A DNA stretch of 64,000 bases, from contig NZ_LT629739.1 in the NCBI RefSeq assembly GCF_900105045.1, positions 2,418,001 through 2,482,000 on the forward strand, in the 5' to 3' direction. Below, piece after piece: positions 8,714-17,590 of this stretch. The position numbers and the translations under genes were made by a program. This DNA is from Brevibacterium picturae. Lineage in GTDB: Bacteria > Actinomycetota > Actinomycetes > Actinomycetales > Brevibacteriaceae. Below the pieces are notes generated by a model that ran no database searches, was not told where the DNA came from, and saw only the letters and a program-made list of their open reading frames with translations. Position 1 is the stretch's first letter. Every line of letters starts with the position of its first letter.

Positions 8714-9657
8714 GCAATATGGCTCTTTATGGCGAGGAACATCTCGTTCCGGAACAGGTCGGCCCAAACCAGATTGAAGACTGTGTAGCCGGCATTGGTG
8801 AGACGCATGTGGCGTGTGTGATTATCTTTGCTTGCTCGATCCGGCCCGTTCTCGCTGAGGTAATACTTTCCCAGGCCGTGGAATTCCACGATCAGTGGCA
8901 ACTCCTCGTGCTTGAAATCGCATCTGCCCAGGAAGTTTCCTGAACGGCTACAGATAGTCACCTGCGGAATCATTCCGTTGATGGAGAACCTGTGAAACTT
9001 CACTGCGCAGAGTGACTCGGCCTGAGATTCGTGACGAGTGTCGGAGAGTCGTATTGCCTGCTCGGCGTTTCTGCGGCCGCGACGGCGGGCGCATATCTGC
9101 TCGAGAAGCTCGGACTTGGCGACCTTCCCTGCTCTCAGACCCGTCGAGATCATCGGTACTGATATCTCAAGGGGATAGTCATGCGCAATGTCGCTGAGTG
9201 TTCGAGGCAGATCGGTGACGGCAAAGTCACCGACTTCGGCCCGGTGCTCTCGTGTGACTGTGCGGTCGTAGATTCTCAGTGTCGGAAAGTTCTGGTGGTA
9301 TCCGGTGCGGATGATCTCGGCCTGTTCAGTGGCAGGGAAAGGCGGATGGATGCCGTGGATCAGTGCGGCAGAAATGTGGGAGTAGAGGTCATCGCCTCTG
9401 AGCTCATGAAGTCGTGAACGAATCAGTGGCTTCAGTCTTTCGCTCTGGTCGCGGATGTCGCCGAAAGTCTGAGGATAGGAAACTGGGTCGGAGGAGGTCG
9501 CGGAGTGCAGGACCGCGTGCTCTGCTGTGGTGCAAGGACGAGTCACCGTAAAGTGCCCTCGGCGTATCTTCTCCAAACAACATCGTTGTGCGATGCGGAT
9601 CTCGTTGTCGGTCAATCCGAGCCGGAGTAGATCCTGTTTCGCGAAAACCTGAACCAT
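8677..9657 (-). CDS. AbiEi-like / DUF559-type nuclease-fold protein
   Basis: A 326-residue protein of a type common in actinobacteria and often annotated as an AbiEi-family antitoxin or DUF559 protein. The N-terminal 40 residues look like a small DNA-binding helix-turn-helix (KQDLLRLGLTDNEI...). The middle is poorly conserved. The C-terminal third has a Vsr-like endonuclease pattern: Glu in ESQAESL, then GRCDF with an Asp, then IVEFHG and GLGKYY, an E-D-ExK-like arrangement. No toxin partner (AbiEii nucleotidyltransferase) is adjacent, so a toxin-antitoxin role is not supported here. Base use is less GC-rich than its neighbours, and related hairpins bracket it, which hints at acquisition. Function is unknown. 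Confidence 0.65.
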   Translation of the reverse strand: MVQVFAKQDLLRLGLTDNEIRIAQRCCLEKIRRGHFTVTRPCTTAEHAVLHSATSSDPVSYPQTFGDIRDQSERLKPLIRSRLHELRGDDLYSHISAALIHGIHPPFPATEQAEIIRTGYHQNFPTLRIYDRTVTREHRAEVGDFAVTDLPRTLSDIAHDYPLEISVPMISTGLRAGKVAKSELLEQICARRRGRRNAEQAIRLSDTRHESQAESLCAVKFHRFSINGMIPQVTICSRSGNFLGRCDFKHEELPLIVEFHGLGKYYLSENGPDRASKDNHTRHMRLTNAGYTVFNLVWADLFRNEMFLAIKSHIAESRPHRRERTP

Positions 9658-9758
9658 GAAGACATAATGCCATCAAAGTACATTAAACGCAATGAAAGCG
9701 CAGCAAACGTAAACTAGAGGAATGAAGGCGCTCGAAGCCGGTCGAACGTCGGATACAT

Positions 9759-9826
9759 CGAAAGCAGACCGCAGCCTCGAGAGTCGAGCTCAGGGGGTCA
9801 ACTCTCGAGGCTGCGGTCTGCTTTCG
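9759..9826. repeat. 26-base perfect inverted repeat
   Basis: Arms 9759-9784 and 9801-9826 are perfectly complementary over 26 bases with a 16-base loop. It sits between the start of the nuclease-like gene and the end of a dienelactone hydrolase gene. There is no T-run on either side. It could act as a terminator for the + strand direction or be a palindromic repeat element. Confidence 0.9.
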
Positions 9827-9868
9827 GCTCCAGGCGGCCAGGCGGCTGGTGGAGGCAGGCTGCGCGGG

Positions 9869-10438
9869 TCAGACTCGTTCGAGGAACATCAGGGTGCGGT
9901 CGAAGAGTAGTTGCGCGCTGTCCTCGCGGTAGTCGGCGACCAGTGGGTCGCTGAAGAGGTGGGTTGCGCCGGGGTAGAGGAAATACTCTGCCTGGGCCCC
10001 TGCTCGGGCGGCCGATTCGATCAGCGTCTCCGGCGCACCCGCATCCCGCCAAACATCGTCGACGGAGAAATGGATCTGGACGGGCACGTTCTCTTGCCAC
10101 CGCGTCGGCTTGGGGAAGCCCCCGCCGTGGCAGAGGAGCACACCGCGTGCCCGCGAATCGTTCTTGCCCATCTGCTGAGCGATGCCGGCCCCGAGCGAGA
10201 GACCGGCGAACACGATCTCATCCGGCAGATCCGCGCAGGCCGCGCCCACGCGGTCGACGAGCTGTGAGAACCCGACCTCCTGCGCGTGGCCGACCCCCGC
10301 CTCGGCCCCCGTGAACGTCCGCCCCTCGTAGAAGTCGGGAGCGAACACGGTATGACCCGAAGCTGTGTAACGCTCGGCGATCACATCGATGCCAGGGGTC
10401 TTGCCCAGCGCGGAATGGAGCAGGACGAGGGTGGGCAT
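9869..10438 (-). CDS. Dienelactone hydrolase family protein
   Basis: A 189-residue alpha/beta hydrolase. It begins MPTLVLLHSALG directly after an AGGAGA ribosome binding site, which decides the start at 10438 over longer frames. The nucleophile is in GLSLGAG (about residue 94, a Ser where classical dienelactone hydrolase has Cys). The acid is probably an Asp in SVDDVWRD, and the His is in GATHLFSD near the C-terminus. Such enzymes hydrolyse lactones or esters, and the true substrate is not evident. It starts 41 bases after the glutamate-synthase-like gene on the same strand, so co-transcription is plausible. Confidence 0.85.
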   Translation of the reverse strand: MPTLVLLHSALGKTPGIDVIAERYTASGHTVFAPDFYEGRTFTGAEAGVGHAQEVGFSQLVDRVGAACADLPDEIVFAGLSLGAGIAQQMGKNDSRARGVLLCHGGGFPKPTRWQENVPVQIHFSVDDVWRDAGAPETLIESAARAGAQAEYFLYPGATHLFSDPLVADYREDSAQLLFDRTLMFLERV

Positions 10439-10479
10439 GGTTGTCTCCTGTCTCGCCGAGTGTTTCGACGACCGATGCT

Positions 10480-12045
10480 TCAGCGGCTGTGACCGTGTGG
10501 GATGGCGAAAGAATCGGCCTGCGCCGTCTCCCAGTCCGCGGCCCATTCATCGGGAGCGCCGTTGAGCAGCTCGCCGGGTTTGAGCCAGTCGTAGAGTCGG
10601 GCATAGGACCACGATTCAGACTCCGAGACGTTGCGGCGCAGCATCGTCGGTTCCAGCTCATCCGGATGAGAGACGCCCATGGACGCCATCAGACGAACCG
10701 CCTCGGCGACGGTGCCGTCGTGGTAATTCCTCACGCGAGTCGACTTGTCCGGAACATCGATGGCGCGAGCTCGGCGAGGATCCTGCGTGGCGACGCCGAC
10801 GGGGCATTTGCCTGTGTGGCAGACCTGAGCCTGAATACAGCCGACGGCCATCATCATGGCTCGAGCCGCCATCGTGAAGTCGGCACCCTGGATGAGTCGC
10901 TTGACGATGTCGGAGCCGCTCGCGATCTTCCCTGCCGCGCCGAGCCTGATGCGATCGCGCAGGCCCGCGCCCATCAGCGAATTGTGCACAATCATCAGGC
11001 CCTGCGTCAGCGGCAGGCCGACGTGGTTCTCGAATTCGAGGGGAGCAGCGCCGGTGCCGCCTTCGGAGCCGTCGACGATGATGAAGTCGGGTGTGATTCC
11101 CGTTTCGACCATCGCCTTGCACATGGCGAGGAATTCGGTGCGCGAACCCACACAGAGCTTGAACCCGGCAGGTTTGCCGCCGGAGAGCTCGCGCATCTGC
11201 TCGATGAAGCGCAGGAGCTCGATCGGGGTGGAGAACACAGTGTGGTTCGGGGGACTGACGCAGGTCTTGCCGACGGGGATGCCGCGGATCTCTGAGATCT
11301 CCTCGGTGACCTTCGGGCCGGGCAGGACGCCGCCGATGCCGGGTTTGGCGCCTTGAGAAAGTTTGAGCGAGACCATCTTGACCTGCGGGTCCTTCGCCTT
11401 ACTCGCGAAGACTTCCGGATCAAACGCACCTTCGGGGGTTCTGGCGCCGAAGTACCCGGTGCCCAGCTCCCAGATCAGGTCGCCGCCGAACTCACGGTGA
11501 TAGGGCGTGATCGAGCCTTCGCCGGTGTCTTGGGCGAATCCGCCCATGGCCGCGCCCTTGTTGAGCGAGCGCACCGCATTGTCACTGAGCGAACCGAAGC
11601 TCATGGCCGAGACGTTGAGGAGGGAGATGTCGTAGGGCTGTGTGCATTCCGCACCGCCGACCCTGATCCGTGGGGGAGCAGGTGAGTTCGTGATCGGAAC
11701 ATTCGAGTGCATGAGGGCCTCGTAGCCCGTGCGATTGACATCGCGTTCGGTGCCGAAGGCGCGTTCGGCATGCTTGCCCTTGGCGCGTTCGTAGATCGTG
11801 GCGCGCGTGTTGCGGTTGAAGGGACGCCCGTCCCAGTTCCGTTCGATGAAGTACTGCTGGATCTCCGGGCGAATCGACTCAAGCAGATACCGTGCGTGGC
11901 CGGCGACTGGATAGTTGCGCAGAATCGAATGTTTCTTCTGTGTCACGTCCCAGGCGGCGAGGGCACCGAGCCCGAGCGCTGAGACGGCTGCAGCGGCCTG
12001 AGCCACCCGCTTTCCTGTTGAGTCTCCTCCGAGCTGACTAACCAT
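10480..12045 (-). CDS. FMN-binding glutamate synthase family protein
   Basis: A 521-residue protein homologous to the FMN-binding alpha-subunit domain of glutamate synthase, without the glutaminase or ammonia-channel domains. An N-terminal hydrophobic helix (about 12-32) suggests membrane attachment. The FMN/2-oxoglutarate barrel follows with SAMSFGSLS, SLKLSQGAKPG, VDGSEGGTGAAP and HTGKCPVGVATQDP. The cysteines of CIQAQVCHTGKC match the [3Fe-4S] cluster ligands of glutamate synthase. Stand-alone forms are widespread and their substrate is mostly unknown. The start ATG 12045 follows GAAAGG. Confidence 0.9.
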   Translation of the reverse strand: MVSQLGGDSTGKRVAQAAAAVSALGLGALAAWDVTQKKHSILRNYPVAGHARYLLESIRPEIQQYFIERNWDGRPFNRNTRATIYERAKGKHAERAFGTERDVNRTGYEALMHSNVPITNSPAPPRIRVGGAECTQPYDISLLNVSAMSFGSLSDNAVRSLNKGAAMGGFAQDTGEGSITPYHREFGGDLIWELGTGYFGARTPEGAFDPEVFASKAKDPQVKMVSLKLSQGAKPGIGGVLPGPKVTEEISEIRGIPVGKTCVSPPNHTVFSTPIELLRFIEQMRELSGGKPAGFKLCVGSRTEFLAMCKAMVETGITPDFIIVDGSEGGTGAAPLEFENHVGLPLTQGLMIVHNSLMGAGLRDRIRLGAAGKIASGSDIVKRLIQGADFTMAARAMMMAVGCIQAQVCHTGKCPVGVATQDPRRARAIDVPDKSTRVRNYHDGTVAEAVRLMASMGVSHPDELEPTMLRRNVSESESWSYARLYDWLKPGELLNGAPDEWAADWETAQADSFAIPHGHSR

Positions 12046-12138
12046 GGGGAACTGACCTTTCGTTGAGCGTCCGCGGTCTGTACTTGATGCGAGCCTAAAC
12101 CGAGAACGCGGGGATTTCAGGAAAGGGTGGGCTAAATT

Positions 12139-12555
12139 TCACAACAGTTGTGTCACCAGTGCCGAAATCAGCTCGTCGAGTTGCAGAGAATAGCCGATGA
12201 TGAGTAAGAATCCCGTGGCGATCCAGGCGACTTCCTTCCACTCGTCGTATCCGCGCAGGCGGCGGCGACCGCGGCGAAGTCCGCCGGCCATGACGATGAC
12301 GAGATCGACGATCCACCACAGGCCCAGACCGCCCAGGGTCACGAGCTTGAGCGCACCGGTGGTGAAGCGGCCCGTGTAGAAACGGTCGGCACCGAGGAAA
12401 CCCAGAGTCAGCGACAGGATCCAGGTGACGAAGAAGGAGCGGTTGCTGGGTGCATCGGAGGAGTCGGGAGAGTCCGCAGTGGCCGTCGGCAGTGCGGAGT
12501 CGAGGCGCGGCAGATCGAGAGGTGAGGGGCCGGAGGGCAGGGAGGACACGGACAT
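12139..12555 (-). CDS. TM2 domain membrane protein
   Basis: A 138-residue protein with a Ser/Pro-rich N-terminus and then a TM2 domain (about 40-95): a first helix ending LGFLGADRFYTG and a second with GLGLWWIVDLV. A third hydrophobic helix lies near the end. TM2 domains occur in small bacterial membrane proteins of unknown role. An ATG nine bases upstream (12564) abuts the GGAG, so the second ATG with proper spacing is preferred. The gene diverges from the MFS transporter at 12710. Confidence 0.8.
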   Translation of the reverse strand: MSVSSLPSGPSPLDLPRLDSALPTATADSPDSSDAPSNRSFFVTWILSLTLGFLGADRFYTGRFTTGALKLVTLGGLGLWWIVDLVIVMAGGLRRGRRRLRGYDEWKEVAWIATGFLLIIGYSLQLDELISALVTQLL

Positions 12556-12671
12556 CGTGGTCATCTCCTAATTCGCTGCCCTCCGTGGTTCGAATGGCGA
12601 GTCACGGAGAGCTGGGGACGGGTGTCAGGTGGGGACCTGAGTACAGCCTAGGAAACTCATGGACACGAGCG

Positions 12672-12691
12672 CATTGGGGTTTTCCCCAATG
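12672..12691. promoter_or_regulatory. Perfect 8-base palindrome before the MFS gene
   Basis: CATTGGGG-TTTT-CCCCAATG lies 18 bases before the MFS start codon. It could be a repressor operator or a short leader hairpin affecting translation. The position between divergent genes favours an operator. Confidence 0.5.
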
Positions 12692-12709
12692 TCGGCATAG
12701 CGTGGAGGC

Positions 12710-13993
12710 ATGAGTACTGGTGAGCCGAGCGCGACGAGTACTCGGCGCACCATCATCGCAGTCTTCCTGGCCGGCGTCTCGGTCTTCCTCGTCCTCTATG
12801 AGACGCAGGGACTCCTGCCCGCGATCCGCGGAGCTTATGGCATCGACGCGCCCACCGCGAGCCTGACCGTCTCCGCCACGAATGTGGCCATGGCCGTCTT
12901 CCTCATCCCGTTCTCCCTGCTCGCCCCGCGCATCGGGCATGCCAGACAGATTGCCGGCGGTGTGGTCCTGGCCGCGCTCCTCGCTCTCATCCTGCCTTTC
13001 ATGCCGAGTCCCGAACTGCTCATCGCCGTGAGGTTCCTCCAAGGTGTGGCGATCGCTGCGGTACCGGCCACCGCGATGGCCTACCTGTCGCTGCGACTGC
13101 CGGCGGCGGCGCTGCCCGGTGCGATCGGCGTCTACATCGCCGGCAACACGATCGGCGGGCTCTCCTCCCGGCTCCTCACCGGACTTGCCGCCGAGGTTCT
13201 GGGCTGGCACGGTGGCCTGGCGTTCACTGCGGCACTCTCCCTGGTCTTCGGACTCATCGTCGTCTGGCTGCTCCGCCACGATCTGTTCTCCACCTCACGA
13301 GCACTCGCCGCACGAGACGGCGTGGCCACTGCCCGGGACGACTCAATCACCGCGCAGGATGCCTCGACCGCTGGACGGGATGCCTCGGCAGCTGCGGGAC
13401 CGGGACAGCCGCCTCGGCGAGCGATCATTCCGCTGGGCTCGGGGCTGTGGCGAATCTACCTCACCGGGTTCCTCTGCATGATCGTCTTCGGGGGATCCTT
13501 CACGATGCTCGGGACCCGACTGCAGCACGATCCCTGGCACCTGAGCGAGGGCGCGGTCGCCCTGTTCTTCCTCATCTACCTCGTCGGCACCGTCGTCACC
13601 ACGTACTACGGGCGCCTGGCGACGAAGTACTCGCGCACCTCACTGACGCTGCTCGGAATGATCACGGCGCTCGCCGGTGCCGGGCTCACCCTCGTCGACT
13701 CCTTGGTCGTCATCATCATCGGCATGTCCCTGCTCACCGGCGGGTTCTTCCTCGGCCACACGGGCGCATCCGCGGCCGCCAGCGCCTCACGGCCGGGAGT
13801 CGACTCCACCCGCTCGGCGGCCATCTACCTCACCGTCTACTACCTGGGCACCAGCCTCGGCGCCTGGCTGTCGGCAGTCCTGTTCACCGACTATGCGTGG
13901 CCGGGTGTGGTCGTCATGTGCATGACCGCGCTGTTCGCCGTTCTCATCTTGACCCTGACCGGAGCTTCGATAGGGTTCAAGAAACGCAACTGA
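12710..13993 (+). CDS. MFS transporter
   Basis: A 427-residue major facilitator with about twelve membrane helices and a conserved early cytoplasmic loop (LAPRIGHARQI, after helix 2). It is of the DHA/AraJ-like type that often exports drugs or small metabolites. The central loop between helices 6 and 7 (about 195-230) carries an unusual run of Ala/Asp/Thr-rich near-repeats (AARDGVA, TARDDSIT, AQDASTA, GRDASA), which looks like a repeat expansion. GGAGG sits six bases before the ATG. A palindrome in the leader suggests regulation. The crotonase gene follows 32 bases on and may share the transcript. Confidence 0.88.
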   Translation: MSTGEPSATSTRRTIIAVFLAGVSVFLVLYETQGLLPAIRGAYGIDAPTASLTVSATNVAMAVFLIPFSLLAPRIGHARQIAGGVVLAALLALILPFMPSPELLIAVRFLQGVAIAAVPATAMAYLSLRLPAAALPGAIGVYIAGNTIGGLSSRLLTGLAAEVLGWHGGLAFTAALSLVFGLIVVWLLRHDLFSTSRALAARDGVATARDDSITAQDASTAGRDASAAAGPGQPPRRAIIPLGSGLWRIYLTGFLCMIVFGGSFTMLGTRLQHDPWHLSEGAVALFFLIYLVGTVVTTYYGRLATKYSRTSLTLLGMITALAGAGLTLVDSLVVIIIGMSLLTGGFFLGHTGASAAASASRPGVDSTRSAAIYLTVYYLGTSLGAWLSAVLFTDYAWPGVVVMCMTALFAVLILTLTGASIGFKKRN

Positions 13994-14025
13994 TCAATTG
14001 TTCAGCTCAAGGACCGGAGGACATC

Positions 14026-14907
14026 ATGCCCCAGGCGACACACTCGAACGTCACCTATGCGATCGACCGAGGCGTCGCCCATGTGGAGATCGACCGCGCC
14101 GAGAAGCTCAATTCCCTCACGCGCGAGGTGTTCGAAGACCTCGTCGAGGTCGGCCTCGCGCTCAAGGAATCGACCGAGGTCAGGGCCGTCGTCCTCTCCG
14201 GTCGCGGGCGGGCCTTCAGCGCCGGCCTGGATTTCACCGAAATGGCCCGGCTCGCCGACGAGGGGACAGCGACGACCGCCGAGGCGGATGCCGAGACCCC
14301 GACTACCGCCGAGGTGGGCGCGGAGTCATCGTCAGCGACAGGCAGTGCCGTTGCCGTCGGTGAGCGCCTCGGATCCGCTCGAGCGCTGGCTCAGAAAGCC
14401 GTGCACGTGTGGTCCCTGATCGAGGTCCCCGTCATCGCCGGTATCAGGGGGCCCGCACTCGGCGGCGGGATGCAGATCGCGCTGGGCGCTGACATCCGCA
14501 TCGCCGGTCAGGACGTTCAGCTGTCGCTGATGGAGATCAAATGGGGAATCATCCCGGACATGTGCGGGACTCAGCTCCTGCCCCGCCTGGTCGGACCCGG
14601 AATGGCGAAGAAGCTCATCGCCACAGGTGAGGCCATCGGGGCCGAAGAGGCTCTGCGGAACGGTCTCGTCGAAGAGGTGACCGAGGACCCGGTGGAGCGA
14701 GCGCTCGAACTGGCGGCCGACTTCGCTGGGAAATCACGCTCGGCACTCGTCTGGGCGAAGAAACTCGTCGACCTCTCCTACGAGGCCGATCTGGCCACGG
14801 GCCTCGACGCCGAACAGGAGGCGCTGGCCTCACTCATCGGCACGGACGAGCAGCGCCAGGTCGTGGCAGAGCGGTTGGCGCGCATGGCCCAGAAGGCGAA
14901 GGGCTGA
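14026..14907 (+). CDS. Enoyl-CoA hydratase/isomerase family protein (crotonase)
   Basis: A 293-residue crotonase starting at ATG 14026 after GGAGG. The frame is open far upstream but that part overlaps the MFS gene and is not coding. The first oxyanion segment is FSAGLDF (about 65-71) and the second GPALGGGMQIALGADI. The MEIKWGIIPDMCGTQ region keeps one glutamate but lacks the GAGGT of typical hydratases. Between the two, about residues 80-115, is an inserted Ala/Glu/Thr-rich low-complexity stretch not usual in the family, just after the substrate-gating region. It may be an isomerase or a hydratase with altered specificity. Confidence 0.87.
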   Translation: MPQATHSNVTYAIDRGVAHVEIDRAEKLNSLTREVFEDLVEVGLALKESTEVRAVVLSGRGRAFSAGLDFTEMARLADEGTATTAEADAETPTTAEVGAESSSATGSAVAVGERLGSARALAQKAVHVWSLIEVPVIAGIRGPALGGGMQIALGADIRIAGQDVQLSLMEIKWGIIPDMCGTQLLPRLVGPGMAKKLIATGEAIGAEEALRNGLVEEVTEDPVERALELAADFAGKSRSALVWAKKLVDLSYEADLATGLDAEQEALASLIGTDEQRQVVAERLARMAQKAKG

Positions 14908-14966
14908 CGCCCAGCGATCCGACCGTGGCCGGTGGGGACTCAGCAGTGGCGAGCTGACGTGGAAGC

Positions 14967-15674
14967 TCAGCCGTGTTTGCCGGGGAACTCCGGGCGGACC
15001 GGGTCGATGGTCCGGTCGAATCCGACCACCTCGGCGACGGTCTTGAACGCGGCGAGTTCACGCAGCAGGACCAGGGTCGGGCGCATGAGCTTGAGCCGCT
15101 CCTCGGTTTCAGCGGTGAGGATCTCACCCACCGACATCCACTCGCTCGTGTGGGCCTCCGTGGTCTGGTGGTGCGCAGACTCGAGGTCGCCGCCGGAGAG
15201 CACATAGAAGTAGGTGTCGAAGCGCTTCGGCCGCCCCGCCGGGGTCACCCAGTTCGCCCACGGCTTCAGACCGGCCGGGTCGAGCACAGCCCCGGTTTCC
15301 TCTTCGACCTCACGCATGGCGGTGGCCAGCAGGACGCGCCAACCATCGGCCGCCTCGGCGATGGTGGAGTCCTTCCACGCTGCCTGATGAGTCTGCGGGT
15401 CGGGGACATCGATGGATGACGCGGTCTGCTCATCGATGGGGTCGACGCGACCGCCGGGGAAGACGACGACGCCGGCGGCGAAGTCCATCGTCGAGACCCG
15501 GTGCTGGACGAAGACCTCGAGTCCGCTGCTGCCGTCGCGGATCATGAGCACGCTGACGGCGGGCCTGATCGGCACGGCGCTCGGTTCGGGCACATCCGGG
15601 CCGCGGCTGGAGGAGTCGGCGAGGTCCGAACGGTCGGATCCCTCGGGGGAGATGTCTCGAATCACTGTCAGCAC
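14967..15674 (-). CDS. Nudix hydrolase
   Basis: A 235-residue Nudix protein. After a 40-residue polar N-terminus the fold begins at AVSVLMIRDG. The Nudix box is recognisable around REVEEETGAV (about 117-126), giving the metal-binding glutamates, with FPGGRVDP just before it. The long spacing between the GG and the REVEEE is characteristic of the NUDT7/NUDT19-like actinobacterial group, which may cleave CoA derivatives, though that is not proven. It converges on the upstream crotonase gene. Confidence 0.85.
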   Translation of the reverse strand: MLTVIRDISPEGSDRSDLADSSSRGPDVPEPSAVPIRPAVSVLMIRDGSSGLEVFVQHRVSTMDFAAGVVVFPGGRVDPIDEQTASSIDVPDPQTHQAAWKDSTIAEAADGWRVLLATAMREVEEETGAVLDPAGLKPWANWVTPAGRPKRFDTYFYVLSGGDLESAHHQTTEAHTSEWMSVGEILTAETEERLKLMRPTLVLLRELAAFKTVAEVVGFDRTIDPVRPEFPGKHG

Positions 15675-15817
15675 CTTCGCTTCTCGGTCTGGTCGTCACC
15701 TCCCAGTATGCCCCGCAGCGGCGGGCCTGGCAGAAGCGGGGTGGGTTGCAGCGGCAGGAACCGGAGGATTCACGCAGCAGGATACGATGGGCAGCAGAGA
15801 GGAACGACGGCGAATTC

Positions 15818-15833
15818 CTCAAGAAATCTTGAG
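15818..15833. promoter_or_regulatory. Palindrome CTCAAG-N4-CTTGAG before cls
   Basis: A perfect 6-base inverted repeat with a 4-base centre, 68 bases before the cls start and inside the divergent interval with the Nudix gene. It is a possible operator. It is not a HAIR site, as the half-sites face the opposite way. Confidence 0.35.
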
Positions 15834-15900
15834 AGTTGAGTCGTCAGAGTCGGCGAGCGGCACCAGGCGCCGACAGCCCGCAGACCGGTAGGGCGCGGAA

Positions 15901-17397
15901 ATGAGAGGTTTGGAGATCTACCCCTTCTTCACGATTGACCAGGCGTGGCCCAACTGGCTGATATTCACGCTCCTGGCAGTCGACATGATCATCCGCATCG
16001 TCGCGCTGGGGTGGATTCCGCACAACCGCAGACCGTCGGTCGCCCTCGGGTGGCTGCTCGCGATCTTCCTCATCCCCTATGCCGGGATTCTTGCGTTCTT
16101 GCTGCTGGGATCCGCGAAGCTGCCGAAGCGGCGGCGGGACAAGCAGAGGCTCGTCAACGACATCTTTCGTGACCAGACCGATGACCAGGCGATCATCGGC
16201 GATACCGCCCACATGTCCGAGCCGTTGAGCACGGCAGCGCAGCTGAATTACGATCTGGGCGCACTGCCGATGACGCACGGCAACTCCTTCGAACTCCACA
16301 CCGACAATCACGCCTGCATGGAGGCGATGGCCGACCGGATCGATGCGGCCACGAGCTTCGTCCACTTCGAGTTCTACATCGTCGCGATCGATGACACGAC
16401 GAGGCGGCTCTTCGAATCGCTGCTGGCCGCGCACGAGCGTGGGGTGGAGGTGCGGATCCTCATCGACCACCTGGGCTCATTGGGGTATCCGGGGTACTCG
16501 GAGCTGGTCAAGCGGCTCGATTCTTCGGGTGTGGCCTGGCGCAGGGCACTGCCGATCCGCCCCTGGAGGGGCGAGTACCAGCGACCCGACCTGCGCAACC
16601 ACCGGAAGATCCTCATCGTCGACGCCGACGTCGCCTTCACCGGCTCGCAGAACATCATCGACCGGTCGTACAACAAACGGCGCAACCGGCGGAAGGGCTT
16701 CCAGTGGATGGATCTGTCGCTGAAGTGCACCGGGCCGGTCGTCGACGAACTCGATGCGGTGTTCGTCACGGACTGGTATTCGGAAACGGGTGAGCTCTTC
16801 GACGAACCCTCACAGGGAGAGCTGCGGGCGCCGCAGAACGGCGGCATCCAGGCACAGGTGGTTCCGTCGGGGCCCGGGTTCGAAGACGAGAACAACCTGC
16901 GTCTGTTCAACCACCTCATCTACAACGCGAACCGCAGCGTCGTCGTCTGCTCACCGTACTTCGTGCCCGACGAATCACTGATGCACGCACTCACGACCGA
17001 GGCCCGGTCCGGAGTCGACGTGCGCCTGTATGTGGGCGAGACGAGCGACCATTGGGTCACTCAGCGGGCACAGCAGTCCTATTACGCCGATCTGGTGCGA
17101 GCCGGAGTCCGGATCTTCCTCTATCACGCCCCGACCGTTCTGCATTCGAAGTTCCTCATGATCGACGACGAGGTCTCGATCATCGGATCCTCGAACATGG
17201 ATGAGCGGTCTTTCGCGATGAACATGGAGGTCACCATGTTCATCGTCGACAAGGAGTTCACGCAGCGGATGTACGAGCTCGAAGCGCAGAGGTATGCGCC
17301 GAACTCGGTCGAACTCGACGCCGACGAGTGGAGCGAACGGCCGCTGCTGCACAAGTATGTGGAGAACGTCGCCAGGCTCACGAGCTCACTGCTCTGA
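15901..17397 (+). CDS. cls: Cardiolipin synthase (PLD superfamily)
   Basis: A 498-residue bacterial cardiolipin synthase that transfers a phosphatidyl group to phosphatidylglycerol at the membrane. The N-terminus has two membrane helices (about 20-40, 45-72, PLDNc type). Two phospholipase D catalytic motifs follow: NHRKILIVD (about 237-245) with a downstream GSQN, and HSKFLMIDDE (about 417-426) with GSSNMDERSF. Both contain the HxK(x)4D pattern. Length and motif spacing are normal. It is probably monocistronic, with a strong hairpin after its end. Confidence 0.94.
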   Translation: MRGLEIYPFFTIDQAWPNWLIFTLLAVDMIIRIVALGWIPHNRRPSVALGWLLAIFLIPYAGILAFLLLGSAKLPKRRRDKQRLVNDIFRDQTDDQAIIGDTAHMSEPLSTAAQLNYDLGALPMTHGNSFELHTDNHACMEAMADRIDAATSFVHFEFYIVAIDDTTRRLFESLLAAHERGVEVRILIDHLGSLGYPGYSELVKRLDSSGVAWRRALPIRPWRGEYQRPDLRNHRKILIVDADVAFTGSQNIIDRSYNKRRNRRKGFQWMDLSLKCTGPVVDELDAVFVTDWYSETGELFDEPSQGELRAPQNGGIQAQVVPSGPGFEDENNLRLFNHLIYNANRSVVVCSPYFVPDESLMHALTTEARSGVDVRLYVGETSDHWVTQRAQQSYYADLVRAGVRIFLYHAPTVLHSKFLMIDDEVSIIGSSNMDERSFAMNMEVTMFIVDKEFTQRMYELEAQRYAPNSVELDADEWSERPLLHKYVENVARLTSSLL

Positions 17398-17525
17398 GAA
17401 ACTCACGAGTTCACTGCTTTGGGAACTCACGGGATCGCTGCTTCAGACACTATGAGGGAAGGGCGAGCCCGCAGCTACGGCCGGCGGGTCGGCGGGTTGG
17501 CGGCGCGCGGAATTCCGTCGGCAAC

Positions 17526-17569
17526 GACAACGCTCCCGCACACTGGATCAGCGTGCGGGAGCGTTGTCA
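17526..17569. terminator. 16-bp perfect hairpin between convergent genes
   Basis: Arms 17526-17541 and 17554-17569 are perfectly complementary (GACAACGCTCCCGCAC and its complement), loop 12 bases. It lies between cls and the convergent YtxH-like gene, as expected for a bidirectional terminator, although no strong T-run follows. Confidence 0.75.
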
Positions 17570-17590
17570 GCTGTTGCCTGAGGCTATAGG

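Noticed and set aside
8677..9657. Complete toxin-antitoxin module
   Set aside because: Only the AbiEi-like gene is present. No nucleotidyltransferase toxin is adjacent.
13447..14025. N-terminal extension of the crotonase frame
   Set aside because: It overlaps the MFS gene in another frame. ATG 14026 has a GGAGG site and the extension has no homology.
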